DNA of 64,000 nt from contig JACKCH010000013.1 in NCBI GenBank assembly GCA_020634115.1, positions 62,001-126,000 on the forward strand, given 5' to 3'. Below, in pieces: positions 8,656-18,361 of the stretch (the first letter of the stretch is position 1; each line of letters starts with the position of its first letter). The position numbers were made by a program, and so were the translations under genes. Below the pieces are notes generated by a model, which was not told where the DNA came from, did no database searches, and saw only the letters and a program-made list of their open reading frames with translations. Source of the DNA: Anaerolineaceae bacterium (GTDB lineage Bacteria; Chloroflexota; Anaerolineae; Aggregatilineales; Phototrophicaceae).

Positions 8656-8671
8656 ATCTTAACCCGCCTTT

Positions 8672-9619
8672 CTACCCACCAGTTGTTAGTTTTTTTAGAA
8701 CCCCACAGATTTCTTCATATGCTGAAAAATCTGATGTTGCGAGTGCGTAACCGAGATCAGAACGAAGGCGTTCGATTTCACGAATATTATGTGCGATTAT
8801 AGAGCTTTCAATATCTGCCCCTAAAAGAGATGAAGGTTGGACAAGATACTCAAATTCTCGCTTATATAACGTACTATCTTTATGAAACACAAAACGCAAC
8901 CAGGTGAGACCATCAAAAATGTGTGCACCTGCTAAGGCAAACCGAATTATGCTTTTTGGATCAAAACATCCGAATATATGAATCAAGAACCTGTCATGCA
9001 TCCCTAATCGAGAAAATTCGGTATTCAAGGCATGAAGAAAAATGACACCATCTACCCAAGTCGGTGCGACTTCCTTCTCAGTAAAACCCACTATGTTGAT
9101 TTTATCGGCAAAGGGAACCAGCGCATTGGCAACTTCCTTTGCATCAGGGGGATATTCCAGATGGAGAAGCACATCTTTGAGATAATTACCTTTTATTCTT
9201 TCGTACAAAGCAAATGCTTTGTCAAGTTGGTCAGAGAGTGTCAGATTATCGGCGGGGCCATCGTAACTGACAAGGATATCACTACCATTCCAGGGAACTG
9301 TATTTGCAACATCGATATATAATTTCTCATTCCAAACCTGACTTCCGGGTAAAGCAGATTTTACCGCTGAAATATCATCAGAACTACGTATTTCATATCC
9401 TCCGCTATCCCATATGCGTATTCTATGATCGTTAACGAATATTCTATTGTTCCCATTTAGAAGATACTTGTAGTCATATAGAGAAATCAAATACGACGAT
9501 GAGATCAGCGGTACATAGGTTCTGATCTGATCAATTAGATCAGGAAACCCTCTACTTGAGAATGAATAGACAAGAAGCGGCAAAGGTTGCCCGAATAGAA
9601 GCTGTGTATCAACCGCCAA
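8672..9619 (-). CDS. TGT-like base-exchange enzyme (Cap10-like), type IV CBASS
   Basis: 315 residues related to tRNA-guanine transglycosylases: IWDSGGYE matches the family active-site motif LDSGG, and HIFGCFDPKSIIRFALAGAHIFDG matches the HxxG...P...A...G.D.FD barrel segment. The C-terminal zinc site of true TGT is not evident, so it is unlikely to be a housekeeping enzyme. Next to a QueC-like gene and a CD-NTase this is the Cap10 position of type IV CBASS. The start is TTG at 9619, chosen because GGAG lies 8 bp upstream and no in-frame ATG is near. Three bases separate it from the QueC-like stop. Confidence 0.82.
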   Translation of the reverse strand: MAVDTQLLFGQPLPLLVYSFSSRGFPDLIDQIRTYVPLISSSYLISLYDYKYLLNGNNRIFVNDHRIRIWDSGGYEIRSSDDISAVKSALPGSQVWNEKLYIDVANTVPWNGSDILVSYDGPADNLTLSDQLDKAFALYERIKGNYLKDVLLHLEYPPDAKEVANALVPFADKINIVGFTEKEVAPTWVDGVIFLHALNTEFSRLGMHDRFLIHIFGCFDPKSIIRFALAGAHIFDGLTWLRFVFHKDSTLYKREFEYLVQPSSLLGADIESSIIAHNIREIERLRSDLGYALATSDFSAYEEICGVLKKLTTGG

Positions 9620-9622
9620 GAT

Positions 9623-10201
9623 TCATACTCCGAATCGTGTTCTATCTTGACAAGAAGAACAAATCCCACAGGGTGGTATCGCTCCGCTAAGGCAGCTATA
9701 TGTGAGATCAGTAGGCACTTTGTTTAACTTACAAAACTCAACGATCTCCCTTTTGGTCCAGTCGTGAAAAGGGAAATCCAGGGCAATTCGGCCATTAGAC
9801 ACAATGGTCGCAACATGAGACATTGCATTTTGAAAGCCTATTGAACAATCAGAATAAATCGTATCCGCATGTATTCCCATGACTACAAGTCCGGAGCCAG
9901 CTACAAACGAACTCAATCCAATTGAGGCCAAAATTGAATTGCGCCCAACAAACTCATCCTTGCCAGAAGCAATATTCACATTCCAATGGATTCCACTGAC
10001 CCTTACTATCCTTAGGCGTATTTCATAATGGCCTGAAATCGAGGATATTGCCTCTAACTCTTGACGAGCCGACGGATGCCCATAATCTACCCAAAGTGCC
10101 TCTGGGGTATATCCATTCTTAAGATAGTAGGCAATACATGCTGTCGAGTCCAAACCGCCAGAAGCCAAGACCAGCACATTTTTTGAGTGAGGAGGCATCA
10201 T
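9623..10201 (-). CDS. QueC-like ATP-dependent enzyme (Cap9-like), type IV CBASS
   Basis: QueC converts carboxy-deazaguanine to preQ0 using ATP. The PP-loop SGGLDS is at the N-terminus and the C-terminal zinc cysteines (CLSGAIPPCGICSSC) match QueC. Length from ATG 10201 is 192 residues, a little short for QueC. AAGGTG lies 7 bp upstream; an adjacent ATG at 10198 and a TTG at 10228 are alternatives. First gene of the CBASS operon, it would supply or use a deazaguanine base to modify a system component. There are no other queuosine synthesis genes nearby, so the base precursor must come from the host. Confidence 0.85.
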   Translation of the reverse strand: MMPPHSKNVLVLASGGLDSTACIAYYLKNGYTPEALWVDYGHPSARQELEAISSISGHYEIRLRIVRVSGIHWNVNIASGKDEFVGRNSILASIGLSSFVAGSGLVVMGIHADTIYSDCSIGFQNAMSHVATIVSNGRIALDFPFHDWTKREIVEFCKLNKVPTDLTYSCLSGAIPPCGICSSCQDRTRFGV

Positions 10202-10356
10202 CCTAAAACACCTTGTTCCCAATACCAAACAAGATTATCTACTCTTCCCCTCTTCCCCAAACATACTTAACTGCGTATCACTCATGTAAACGCAGTCCTC
10301 GAAGCGCACAGGCTGAAGGTCTTTTGCAGCACCTTCACATAGCGCTAGGGCTGGCC

Positions 10357-10387
10357 GGTCAGGGCGCTGGCGCTCTCCGCCCTGACC
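10357..10387. terminator. Strong hairpin between helicase and CBASS operons
   Basis: GGTCAGGGCG (10357-10366) pairs perfectly with CGCCCTGACC (10378-10387), loop 11 nt, just 10 bp beyond the helicase stop on the minus strand. There is no T-tract, so it may be a Rho-assisted or processing hairpin rather than a classical terminator. Confidence 0.45.
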
Positions 10388-10396
10388 ATCACAATC

Positions 10397-12649
10397 CTAC
10401 CGAATCATATCATTCAGACTGGAAACCGCACCCGGCACATCAAGTCGGTCGAGTGCATAGGCGGTTCGCAGCAAATCTTCCGGGATATAGCGGTCGTATT
10501 TGTTGACCTGTATGGCCTGAACCGGCAGTTTGGCGATTAACGCCTCGGACGGCGGCACGTCCTGAATCAGAGCTTTCATACGATCACGCAGCATCTTAAG
10601 GTTGGTCGCATCTACCTCCAGGTAATAGGGTTTTCCGGCCTCGCGAACAGGGATTCCGGCGTATCCCAGCAGCAGACTCATCGTATCCACAATCTGCGTA
10701 CCCTGCCAGGGCAGCAGCATGAACCGACTTCCTCCCAGGGGTAGAATTGATTTCTGGGTTAGATCACTCTTTTGAGCAAGGCGTCGTGCTTCGTTCAGGC
10801 GGATGATGGCGCGTTTCTGCAAATAGCCATAATCCTGGTCTTCTTCCAGCACCTGCCGTATCCGTTGCAGAATAGTGGTGTGAACAGCCGCGCCGCCACC
10901 TGCCCAGAATGCCTGGGCTTTACCCTTGACGCGCTCAACCTGAATCACCCGCTTGTCTTCATCAACACTGACAACTTCCCAGGCGCGCCCCGCCAACCGG
11001 AAACGATCGCCAACCACCGGCAACGACTGGATTGTGCCGATTTCCCGTGTCCCTTCGCGCACCAGATAAGCGGTTTCATCTCTGAACGTGGCATAGAAAT
11101 GGTAATTGTTCACAATCTTCTCACCGGCAAAGCCGATGATCAGGCCGCCGCCTTCGATCCGCTCCAGATGCTCAATTTCCAGTAAATGGCGCAGCAGGTC
11201 ACGATACTGATCCAGACTCACTTCCGCAAATGGTGAGAGTCCCAATACCCGTTCTGCCAGGTCGGGCGGAGCCAATTCCGTCTGGGCGGTAATCGCGCTC
11301 ATCGTCTGATGATAAAGCAGGCTTAGCGGCAGGCGCGGGATTTCGGGCGGTTCAACCCATTTCTCTTCCAGATAAAGCTGGATAATGGCTATGGTCTGGA
11401 GCAGGTTCCAGGGAATACGTTCGCCGAGCGAAGCATCATCTTTCGGCGCAGTCTCGCGACTGTAAAAGAACATCCGCGCCGCACTCCCGCGCCGCCCTGA
11501 ACGCCCCAAGCGCTGCACAAAACTGGAAACTGTACTCGTCGCGTTTAACTGAAGTACCTGATCCAGGTTGCCGAGGTCTATACCCAGTTCGAGCGTGATG
11601 GTGGCCGCAACACAAGCCTGTTTGTCGGGGTCGCGCATATCTTCTTCAGCACGTTCACGCAGCACCGCCGAAATGCTGCCGTGATGGACATAATAACCGT
11701 CCTCATCCTCATTCCCATCGTTTGCTATCCGGCGCAGGCTGTGAATGATCTCTTCGGTCTCATTCCGACTGTTTGCAAAGATCAGAGTCTTCTTTGCACT
11801 CCCGACCATCTGATACATATGCCCGAACAGATCATCGGTCTGGTCAAGAATAGTGTCAGATGCCGATTCAACTTCAGCCCCATCGGGAGCAAGTATGGTC
11901 GGCGCAGGCGTTTCATCAGTGGTTTCGGAAACATCGTTATCTTCTTCAATGCTGATGAAATGCTCCAAGCCCAACATGACTTCACGGCGGCCTTTCGTAT
12001 CGTGGATGTGGGTCACCGGATAGTCGGTGCCACCGGCCAGCCATTTCATAGCAAGCTCTGGTTCCCCCAGGGTTGCTGAAAGACCAATGCGACGAGCGGG
12101 ATGCGCCTGGTAACGGGCCAATCGCTCAAGCTGGCATAGCACTTGCCGCCCGCGATCACTCCCGATGAATGCGTGTACTTCGTCAATCACAACGAATCGC
12201 AGATCGCCAAACAGGCGACTGAGTTCGGTCTGGCGGTTAATCAGCATGGCTTCCAAAGATTCGGGCGTGATTTGCAGAATACCCTGGGCGTTTCGTATAA
12301 ACCGCGTCTTTTGGCTCTGCCCGACATCACCATGCCAGCTTTGCACCGGGATATGACTTTCTTCCAGCAGGCTCTGCAACCGGTAAAACTGGTCATTAAT
12401 CAATGCCTTGAGCGGCCCGATATACATGGCGCCGATTGTGGCCGAGGGATGTTCATGGAGTTCGGTGAGGATGGGCAGGAACGCCGCTTCGGTTTTGCCA
12501 CTCGCCGTGCCGCTGGTGATGAGGATGTGATTCGGCGTATCCAAAACCGTTTCAATCGCCTTCACCTGAATTTCGCGCAGAACATCCCACTTCTCACGGT
12601 AGATGAAGTCCTGGATGAAGGGCGATAACCGATAAAATGGGTTGGTCAT
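10397..12649 (-). CDS. Lhr/BrxHI-like DEAD/DEAH superfamily 2 helicase
   Basis: A 750-residue superfamily 2 helicase: Walker A TSGTASGKTEAAF (about residue 45), DEVH box (VVIDEVHAF), SATLGEPE motif III and QRLGRSGRRG motif VI, followed by a C-terminal extension with a winged-helix look. The Lhr-like form is used in BREX type 2 (BrxHI) and in related defence cassettes, where it is paired with a BrxD-type ATPase. Here the ATG overlaps the stop of that ATPase gene (ATGA-type), so the two are translationally coupled. Likely acts on foreign DNA with its two operon partners. No nuclease domain is evident. Confidence 0.88.
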   Translation of the reverse strand: MTNPFYRLSPFIQDFIYREKWDVLREIQVKAIETVLDTPNHILITSGTASGKTEAAFLPILTELHEHPSATIGAMYIGPLKALINDQFYRLQSLLEESHIPVQSWHGDVGQSQKTRFIRNAQGILQITPESLEAMLINRQTELSRLFGDLRFVVIDEVHAFIGSDRGRQVLCQLERLARYQAHPARRIGLSATLGEPELAMKWLAGGTDYPVTHIHDTKGRREVMLGLEHFISIEEDNDVSETTDETPAPTILAPDGAEVESASDTILDQTDDLFGHMYQMVGSAKKTLIFANSRNETEEIIHSLRRIANDGNEDEDGYYVHHGSISAVLRERAEEDMRDPDKQACVAATITLELGIDLGNLDQVLQLNATSTVSSFVQRLGRSGRRGSAARMFFYSRETAPKDDASLGERIPWNLLQTIAIIQLYLEEKWVEPPEIPRLPLSLLYHQTMSAITAQTELAPPDLAERVLGLSPFAEVSLDQYRDLLRHLLEIEHLERIEGGGLIIGFAGEKIVNNYHFYATFRDETAYLVREGTREIGTIQSLPVVGDRFRLAGRAWEVVSVDEDKRVIQVERVKGKAQAFWAGGGAAVHTTILQRIRQVLEEDQDYGYLQKRAIIRLNEARRLAQKSDLTQKSILPLGGSRFMLLPWQGTQIVDTMSLLLGYAGIPVREAGKPYYLEVDATNLKMLRDRMKALIQDVPPSEALIAKLPVQAIQVNKYDRYIPEDLLRTAYALDRLDVPGAVSSLNDMIR

Positions 12650-14013
12650 AACTCAAAACTCTTATAGGGTGAGGATATATCGTTCCCATCGTCGGAGATT
12701 TCGGTTTCAGGTGTCAACGCTTCCGGGTCACCAGACGAGCGGGTCGGTTTGAAATCTTCCCCTGAGATAAGGCTGTCAAACGTCAACTCGGGGTTCTGCT
12801 GCAAGATGTTCAACACGGCGATGAAATCGCGCACAATCTCACGCGGCGTGATTAACTGATCTGCTCCCAGACGCTTCCGCACTTCGTTGAGAAAGAACTC
12901 AATCTGCTTATCCTGGACAGTGGACTGATAACCATAGTGCAGTCCGTGAATCTCCCGAATGCGCTGGAGCAAGACAAAGACTTCTTCCGGCGTCAGGACT
13001 TCGAGGCGAATCATCGGGCCGGACAGATCACGGAAGCCATTCTTAGAGAACCGGCTTTCTTCTAACCGCGACCGGAGTGCTTCATAGCTGAACAGCCCGC
13101 GTCGGGTATCTTCGACCATCTGGTTGGTCGCGCCCAGAATAATGCCCAGATATTGGGCCTTGCCCTGCATCGTGTCATTAAAGATGGTCAGCAAACGCTC
13201 GTAGTTGTTGTTGCGGGAAACCGTGTTGCTGATTTTGTAAAGGTTGACGGCCTCGTCAATAAAGATAATCAGTCCTTTGTAGCCGATGTCTTTCACAAAG
13301 TGAGCCAGCAGCTTGATATAGTCGTACCAGGAGTCATCGTCAATGATGACACGTACCCCAAGCGCTTCGCGGGCTTCGGTTTTCGTGCTGTACTCGCCGC
13401 GCAGCCAGCGCAGTGCAGATTCTTTTTGGGTATCATCGCCGCTTTGATGCCCCTGCCAATAGGTGGAAATCACGGTCGAGAAATCAAAGCTGTGAACCAT
13501 CCCTTCCATCTGGCTGATGGTCATCCGAATCGTGTTTTCAACTGCCGTCGAAAACGATGGATCATTAATTTTCAGACCTTCTTTTTGAATGACCTGCTGC
13601 TGCATATCACTGATCCAACGTTCCAGCAAGGCGCTAAAGGCACCCCCATCCGGGCGTGTTTTGGTAGCCGCATTAGTCAACAGTGATCGATAGAGGTTTA
13701 ATCCTTGTCCCTGGGTACCGGTCAAGCGATGCTGCGGGCTAAGGTCGGCATCCATGACAACGAAGTTGCGTTGAAGCGCATAGTTACGAATGAGCTGGCA
13801 CAGAAAGCTCTTTCCCGAACCATAGCGCCCCAAAATCATGCGAAAGCTCGCACCACCCTCCGCAACAATGTTATCCGTATCATCCAGAAGCGCTTCGATC
13901 TCAGCTTTTCGGCCTACTGCAATATGTTCCAATCCGGCGCGGGGGACAACACCGGCACTCAGTGATTGCAGAACAGCCGTTGAAACTCTTTTCGGCAACT
14001 TTGACGTTGACAT
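12646..14013 (-). CDS. BrxD-like (DUF2791) P-loop ATPase
   Basis: A 455-residue AAA-type ATPase: Walker A LGRYGSGKSFLCQL (about residues 63-76), Walker B GLIIFIDEAVNLYK (about residue 250), and a sensor-like LGATNQMVEDTRRG further on. This matches BREX BrxD and the wider DUF2791 group. It starts with ATG directly after the stop of the TerB-domain gene and overlaps the helicase start, so it is the middle gene of a tight three-gene operon. No other BREX genes (PglX, PglZ, BrxC) are present, so this is not a BREX locus but a separate cassette using the same ATPase-helicase pair. Confidence 0.85.
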   Translation of the reverse strand: MSTSKLPKRVSTAVLQSLSAGVVPRAGLEHIAVGRKAEIEALLDDTDNIVAEGGASFRMILGRYGSGKSFLCQLIRNYALQRNFVVMDADLSPQHRLTGTQGQGLNLYRSLLTNAATKTRPDGGAFSALLERWISDMQQQVIQKEGLKINDPSFSTAVENTIRMTISQMEGMVHSFDFSTVISTYWQGHQSGDDTQKESALRWLRGEYSTKTEAREALGVRVIIDDDSWYDYIKLLAHFVKDIGYKGLIIFIDEAVNLYKISNTVSRNNNYERLLTIFNDTMQGKAQYLGIILGATNQMVEDTRRGLFSYEALRSRLEESRFSKNGFRDLSGPMIRLEVLTPEEVFVLLQRIREIHGLHYGYQSTVQDKQIEFFLNEVRKRLGADQLITPREIVRDFIAVLNILQQNPELTFDSLISGEDFKPTRSSGDPEALTPETEISDDGNDISSPYKSFEL

Positions 14014-17000
14014 CTATATCTCCTGTATCACATTCTCCAACGCCCACGACATGAGCAAGCGCAAGTCTTCTAAGTCTTCTTCTTCAATAGCAGGTGTTTC
14101 ACCTGTTTCAATCACAATATCGCCTATATTTTCCAGCGCGAATTCATTGATTTCGTCAATCAGTAAATCGGGTGTGGTATAAGCGCTGCGGGCAATCCCG
14201 TCTAAGCGAGCTGAAACATCCTCCTGGATAAGCAGGGCATGGAGCGCCTCCCAATGATGGGATTGCATCTTCCTGACGAACCCTGCCCATTCCGGCGTAA
14301 GCTCGCTATCTTCAGCGCCGGATTTAGGCGTTGTAGGAGTGATCTCACTTGCAGGGTTTTGGAAAAGATGTTCAAGTTCATCCCGGTAATCTTCAGTAAC
14401 GACCAGTGTATCGTTTTCGATGATGATAAGCTGATCGCCCAGTTGATCCAGTGCCCGTTCGTTGATTCGGTCCAGGATGATGCTCAGGAACTCCCCTTCA
14501 AGCACAGCATAAACGGCGTCAGTCTCAACTTCCCAATCATTTTGCTTCAGGTAGATGAGCAGATTCTGTACTTTCTGGTCACTGGCAATAATGGTATGAA
14601 CAGCCTCAAGGTCAGTGAGCAAAGGAGCGGGCGTATCAAGTGGACGGGCGACGTTGAACGTAAGATTATGTCCCGATTGCCCCGTAACTGCTGCTGGCAA
14701 TTCGGATGCTGATGCTGAAACTGGCTGTGCCAGCGTCCCTGTTTCATCTTCAACCAGCAAACGATCGCGCACGGCATCTGATTCTGTATTCAAAGTGCTG
14801 ACTTTCGCGTAATCAATCGTGATGCCCGGTTCGTCTTCATCCTCAACCAGCAGGCGATCCCGTACCTCATCTGATTCCATCTGTAGAGCGCTGACTTTTG
14901 CATAGTCAATCGCAATCGTCGTTGAGGGTTCCTCGGAAGATAACGAGAACGCGCCATCCAGAATTTTTGCCCACTCATCAGAAATCTCAATGCCCCGGAG
15001 TGTTCCCCTGAAATTGTGCTGGCGGCGCAGCAGATTTTCGGTGTATTTCAGGATCGCTGTCACTGACGAGCGCAGTCGGCTGGCATCCGACCACATTGGC
15101 ACGGTTGCTATCATAATCTCATCACGTTTGCCTTCGTAAATGGCGCTCGCAAATGGCTGCCGGCGGAGAACCTGGGTGACCTCAGGACGGTAATGTTCAA
15201 AGAGTGATTTGCCTTCTTTCTGTCTCGTAAAATCGTCAATGAGACGAAGGCTTTTTCGTAAATCCTGCTCAACAGACTTATCTTCGTTATACTGCTGGAA
15301 GAATTTGCTTTTAGCCGGTTTGTAGTCGCTGATGAGATTGAGCAGACTATCTGGAATCAGGTTGATGTCCTCATGGCGGGATAACCAGGCTTCTATCGTG
15401 AGGTTCTGATCGGTCGGTTCCCCGCCCAACCTCACTGCCGTCATGTACCATTCCAACGGCGTTTGTGCGAGTTTGTAGACGATGTGGAAATCAGCAATCC
15501 AGTCAATCAGATACCGATCCAGTTTGGCATGAACCAACCGGTACTGCTGCCAGAGATTGATTAAATAATCGGCACCACTCTGAGCGTTCTCCACACCAAT
15601 CAGGTGGATAACCTCGTAAACGTGAACAAACAAGTAGCTCAAATCTATAGGCAGGTAGTTACCCTGCCGCGCCTGCGAACGCCAGTAGAAGTACCACTTC
15701 TTTTGTGTATTGATCATGGAATCATAAGTCGGCCAATACTGCATGAATGGGACAGGCTCGGCAGTCCGTTCAACATGATTCGCCAGCCGCTTGGCCTGTT
15801 CCAAAAACGAACTTCGTGGGGTAGAAACAGTGACGGACACCTTAAAATCCGGGCGATAGACTGCCTCCGTTTTCTTAATTGGGCGCGGTTCGCTTTGGGG
15901 ATGTCGAGGCGGAATAGGAATATCGCCACTCACAGCAGATTCAGATGGCAGATCAGGGCTGGCAAAGATTCGCTTAAACGGGGATGTCAGGCGGGAGAGC
16001 AAGTTGTCAGCTTGTTTGGTGTAGGTGCCTGTACACAGCCGGACGAAAACAGATAGATCATTTCGGGTCAGCCTGAGTACCCGGAGTACGCGCTGAGCGC
16101 GAACGATATCCTGATGCCAGTCAGGGCGGGAGAATGTGCTGATTGACCAGGTATAGCGCAGCGCAGTGAGCGCTTTGCTCTGTTTTTCCCCTGCCGCCAG
16201 AATGTCAAGGTCACTAAAGATGACCAGTGACCAATCATGATTAAGGTATTCCAGATTCTCTGGAGATGTGAGCAGTACGCGCCCATTTGCCGGTTTTGCC
16301 TGGGTGGTAAATGGCACCCCGCCATGTTTCAGGCTGCTGCTGGCTTCCTGTATCCTGCGACCGGGCATCAGCCAGAGAATATTGGCACGATGATTTTCAC
16401 TCAAAAAGTGATGGCAGCGGTTGGCAAGAATATCGCTAATCTCTTTTTGGAGTCCGTAGATGCCAACAGGCAAACCATGCTGCCGCATGGTATCTATGAG
16501 ATAAATTACCTGATCGCGTTCTGTATCCGCATTGGAAACCTTGATAACGGGCGACTGTAAACCCATTTTAGCCAGTCGTTCGTTATTAGTTCCCATAATC
16601 TCCTGCGGCGCAAGTTGAACAGCTGCCAGATTCTTACGCCGCCATTCCTGGTAGCGATCCTTAAAACGGGGCGTGAACTCCAGCCAGCGATCCCGAACTT
16701 GCAGGAAACGATTCCCTTTCTCAACATAAGATGCGATTTTCTGAATCGGGATTGTTTCTTCTAATGTTTTAAGACAAGGGACTGCATAATATCGTCCGAG
16801 ACCCTGCGTCACCCTGTGTTCAAGAATCCATTTCACGGGGATTTGTGCGGCATCATCAATCGGATATGCCGCACGTAACATATTCCAATCCACACCCAAA
16901 TCAGCAGCAACCGGTGACAAATCATCCTGAATAAAGGTCAGTAATTTTTGCCCGTCAATTTGCATTGGGCGAGCGGACTTCGCCAGATGCAGCACGTTTC

Positions 17001-17748
17001 CGCGTAGCTTGGGCGACCATCCCGGTAAGAGCTTGAGTCCGCTGATGAGATTCTGGTGATCCCCGCGAATAACCGCCAGATTGCCCAGGAGTTCGGGCAT
17101 ATTTGACGTGATTTGTATCGTCATGCTCTGTTTCAGCGTTTTGAGGATTTGCAGCTTAGCCTGGAAGTTCGATTCAATCGCTAGATCGCACTGATACTCC
17201 AAAGCGCTGAATAACGGGAATCCTTTTGTAGCGAACGGATACAGTGATTCGCTTTCGATTTCTGGCAGAGCGAGCCAGCGCAGTATGTCTGGTGTAAGTG
17301 GTAGGGCAATCTGCCATGATCGTTTACCCTGGAAAAACCATCCTTCTCCAAGATAACCATCTGCCTCGATCAGTTTGCGTTTCAGAGTTTGGTGGGAGGC
17401 ATCGAATTGCCAGTGAATCTTGAAATTCGCAGGGCAGTCAATTGTCTGAAACTGGTCAATTTCCGTTGTATCAAGCTGAAACGAATCCGTCTGATGCGGG
17501 CGTATCGCAGCGCTCAGTTGACGGGCTTCTGACAGGGATGCGAAATAGCTACCGTCACTCCTTTGGGGGTGCATGTTTAGAAACTGCAAAAGAACTGGTG
17601 GAAAGGATTTGTTCCGAAGCAATTCGTCGTGGGTGATCGTCTTTTCCCCACGGTTTATCGTAATATGTACCTTTTCAGGCACAATACGCATTTGAAGCGT
17701 ATAGGGTTGGCCGGCAAATATTTTACCGATAGACCGAAGGAAACTCAC
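14014..17748 (-). CDS. Large TerB-N/TerB-C domain protein with degenerate helicase-like N-terminal half
   Basis: 1244 residues, first gene of the operon. The N-terminal half has a helicase-like organisation (RILLTSPENLE... LVIFSDLDIL resembling motifs Ia/II of SNF2 proteins) without an intact Walker A, so ATP use is doubtful. A TerB-N domain begins near residue 665 (PFMQYWPTYDSM... LSYLFVHVYEVIHL). Near residues 940-1000 a TerB-C signature appears twice in tandem: IDYAKVSALQMESDEVRDRL and IDYAKVSTLNTESDAVRDRL. The C-terminus is acidic. TerB-N/C proteins have been linked to metal-responsive and DNA-processing defence operons. Likely the scaffold or sensor for the ATPase and helicase encoded after it. 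Function is inferred. Confidence 0.8.
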   Translation of the reverse strand: MSFLRSIGKIFAGQPYTLQMRIVPEKVHITINRGEKTITHDELLRNKSFPPVLLQFLNMHPQRSDGSYFASLSEARQLSAAIRPHQTDSFQLDTTEIDQFQTIDCPANFKIHWQFDASHQTLKRKLIEADGYLGEGWFFQGKRSWQIALPLTPDILRWLALPEIESESLYPFATKGFPLFSALEYQCDLAIESNFQAKLQILKTLKQSMTIQITSNMPELLGNLAVIRGDHQNLISGLKLLPGWSPKLRGNVLHLAKSARPMQIDGQKLLTFIQDDLSPVAADLGVDWNMLRAAYPIDDAAQIPVKWILEHRVTQGLGRYYAVPCLKTLEETIPIQKIASYVEKGNRFLQVRDRWLEFTPRFKDRYQEWRRKNLAAVQLAPQEIMGTNNERLAKMGLQSPVIKVSNADTERDQVIYLIDTMRQHGLPVGIYGLQKEISDILANRCHHFLSENHRANILWLMPGRRIQEASSSLKHGGVPFTTQAKPANGRVLLTSPENLEYLNHDWSLVIFSDLDILAAGEKQSKALTALRYTWSISTFSRPDWHQDIVRAQRVLRVLRLTRNDLSVFVRLCTGTYTKQADNLLSRLTSPFKRIFASPDLPSESAVSGDIPIPPRHPQSEPRPIKKTEAVYRPDFKVSVTVSTPRSSFLEQAKRLANHVERTAEPVPFMQYWPTYDSMINTQKKWYFYWRSQARQGNYLPIDLSYLFVHVYEVIHLIGVENAQSGADYLINLWQQYRLVHAKLDRYLIDWIADFHIVYKLAQTPLEWYMTAVRLGGEPTDQNLTIEAWLSRHEDINLIPDSLLNLISDYKPAKSKFFQQYNEDKSVEQDLRKSLRLIDDFTRQKEGKSLFEHYRPEVTQVLRRQPFASAIYEGKRDEIMIATVPMWSDASRLRSSVTAILKYTENLLRRQHNFRGTLRGIEISDEWAKILDGAFSLSSEEPSTTIAIDYAKVSALQMESDEVRDRLLVEDEDEPGITIDYAKVSTLNTESDAVRDRLLVEDETGTLAQPVSASASELPAAVTGQSGHNLTFNVARPLDTPAPLLTDLEAVHTIIASDQKVQNLLIYLKQNDWEVETDAVYAVLEGEFLSIILDRINERALDQLGDQLIIIENDTLVVTEDYRDELEHLFQNPASEITPTTPKSGAEDSELTPEWAGFVRKMQSHHWEALHALLIQEDVSARLDGIARSAYTTPDLLIDEINEFALENIGDIVIETGETPAIEEEDLEDLRLLMSWALENVIQEI

Positions 17749-18142
17749 GGCGGATCACTTTCATTAGCCAGGATTATGAAGAGTAATATTTACAGCATAC
17801 AAGACAATGCGGGTTCAAGAAAGTTAAATTTACGGGTGAGATAATACCAATTGTAGACGAAAAACCCAAAAGAATGCCTGTATTTCTATGGCAGAGAATG
17901 ACTTTAGATCTGTGTGCTGAAAGAGAATATGCGAAGTCAAAAAAGAGCCGGTGAATATGTTGCTCACCCGCTCACCCACCACGTAACAGAAACAAGAACA
18001 GCCGCTCTAGCGAAGCGCTGCGTCGTTCCAGCCCTGTTTGTGGGGATTTCCCTGCATTAGCTGGGGGGCTTTCAGCCTCCGGCACTCATAAATTCAGGTA
18101 CAATAGACTCATCTCAGGTGATGAACTGCGAGGATGTGACTG
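17749..18142. other. Divergent intergenic region
   Basis: About 390 bp between the TerB operon (minus) and the retropepsin pair (plus). It must hold both promoters. A GC-rich hairpin (GGGGGCT/AGCCTCC around 18063-18080) and a good -10 hexamer TACAAT at 18099-18104, 39 bp before the first plus-strand ATG, are visible. No -35 element sits at normal spacing. No gene or tRNA is seen. Confidence 0.45.
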
Positions 18143-18361
18143 ATGCTATCTGATGCGCTGGTACGTGAACTACGGAAGCTCAACCGCGCTGATAAGCTGC
18201 GAGCGATGCAGGTGCTGGTTACTGAATTATCCGCCGAGGAAGACGCTTGGCTGATCCCCGGTGCGACCTACGAAATTGTGACTCCGTATGGCAATGAGGC
18301 CGCCGCTCAGGTGTTGTATGACGTGCTGCAAGAAGTGGACAAGAAAGCCGGGCAATCATGA
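18143..18361 (+). CDS. Small helical partner of the retropepsin gene
   Basis: Seventy-two residues, mostly helical (ALVRELRKLNRADKLRAMQVLVTEL), with a C-terminal YEIVTPYGNEAAAQVLYDVLQE. It begins with ATG behind a GAGGATG site and overlaps the next gene by ATGA, so the two are co-translated. Small partners of this kind often accompany single-domain retropepsin-like genes in bacteria. Function unknown; an antitoxin-like or chaperone role is possible but there is no evidence in the sequence. Confidence 0.65.
   Translation: MLSDALVRELRKLNRADKLRAMQVLVTELSAEEDAWLIPGATYEIVTPYGNEAAAQVLYDVLQEVDKKAGQS

Noticed and set aside
10397..17748. BREX locus
   Set aside because: Only a helicase and a BrxD-like ATPase resemble BREX; PglX, PglZ and BrxC are missing and a TerB-domain protein takes the third place.
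18060..18082. GC-rich hairpin as terminator of the TerB operon
   Set aside because: It is upstream of that operon, which reads away from it, and has no T-tract.
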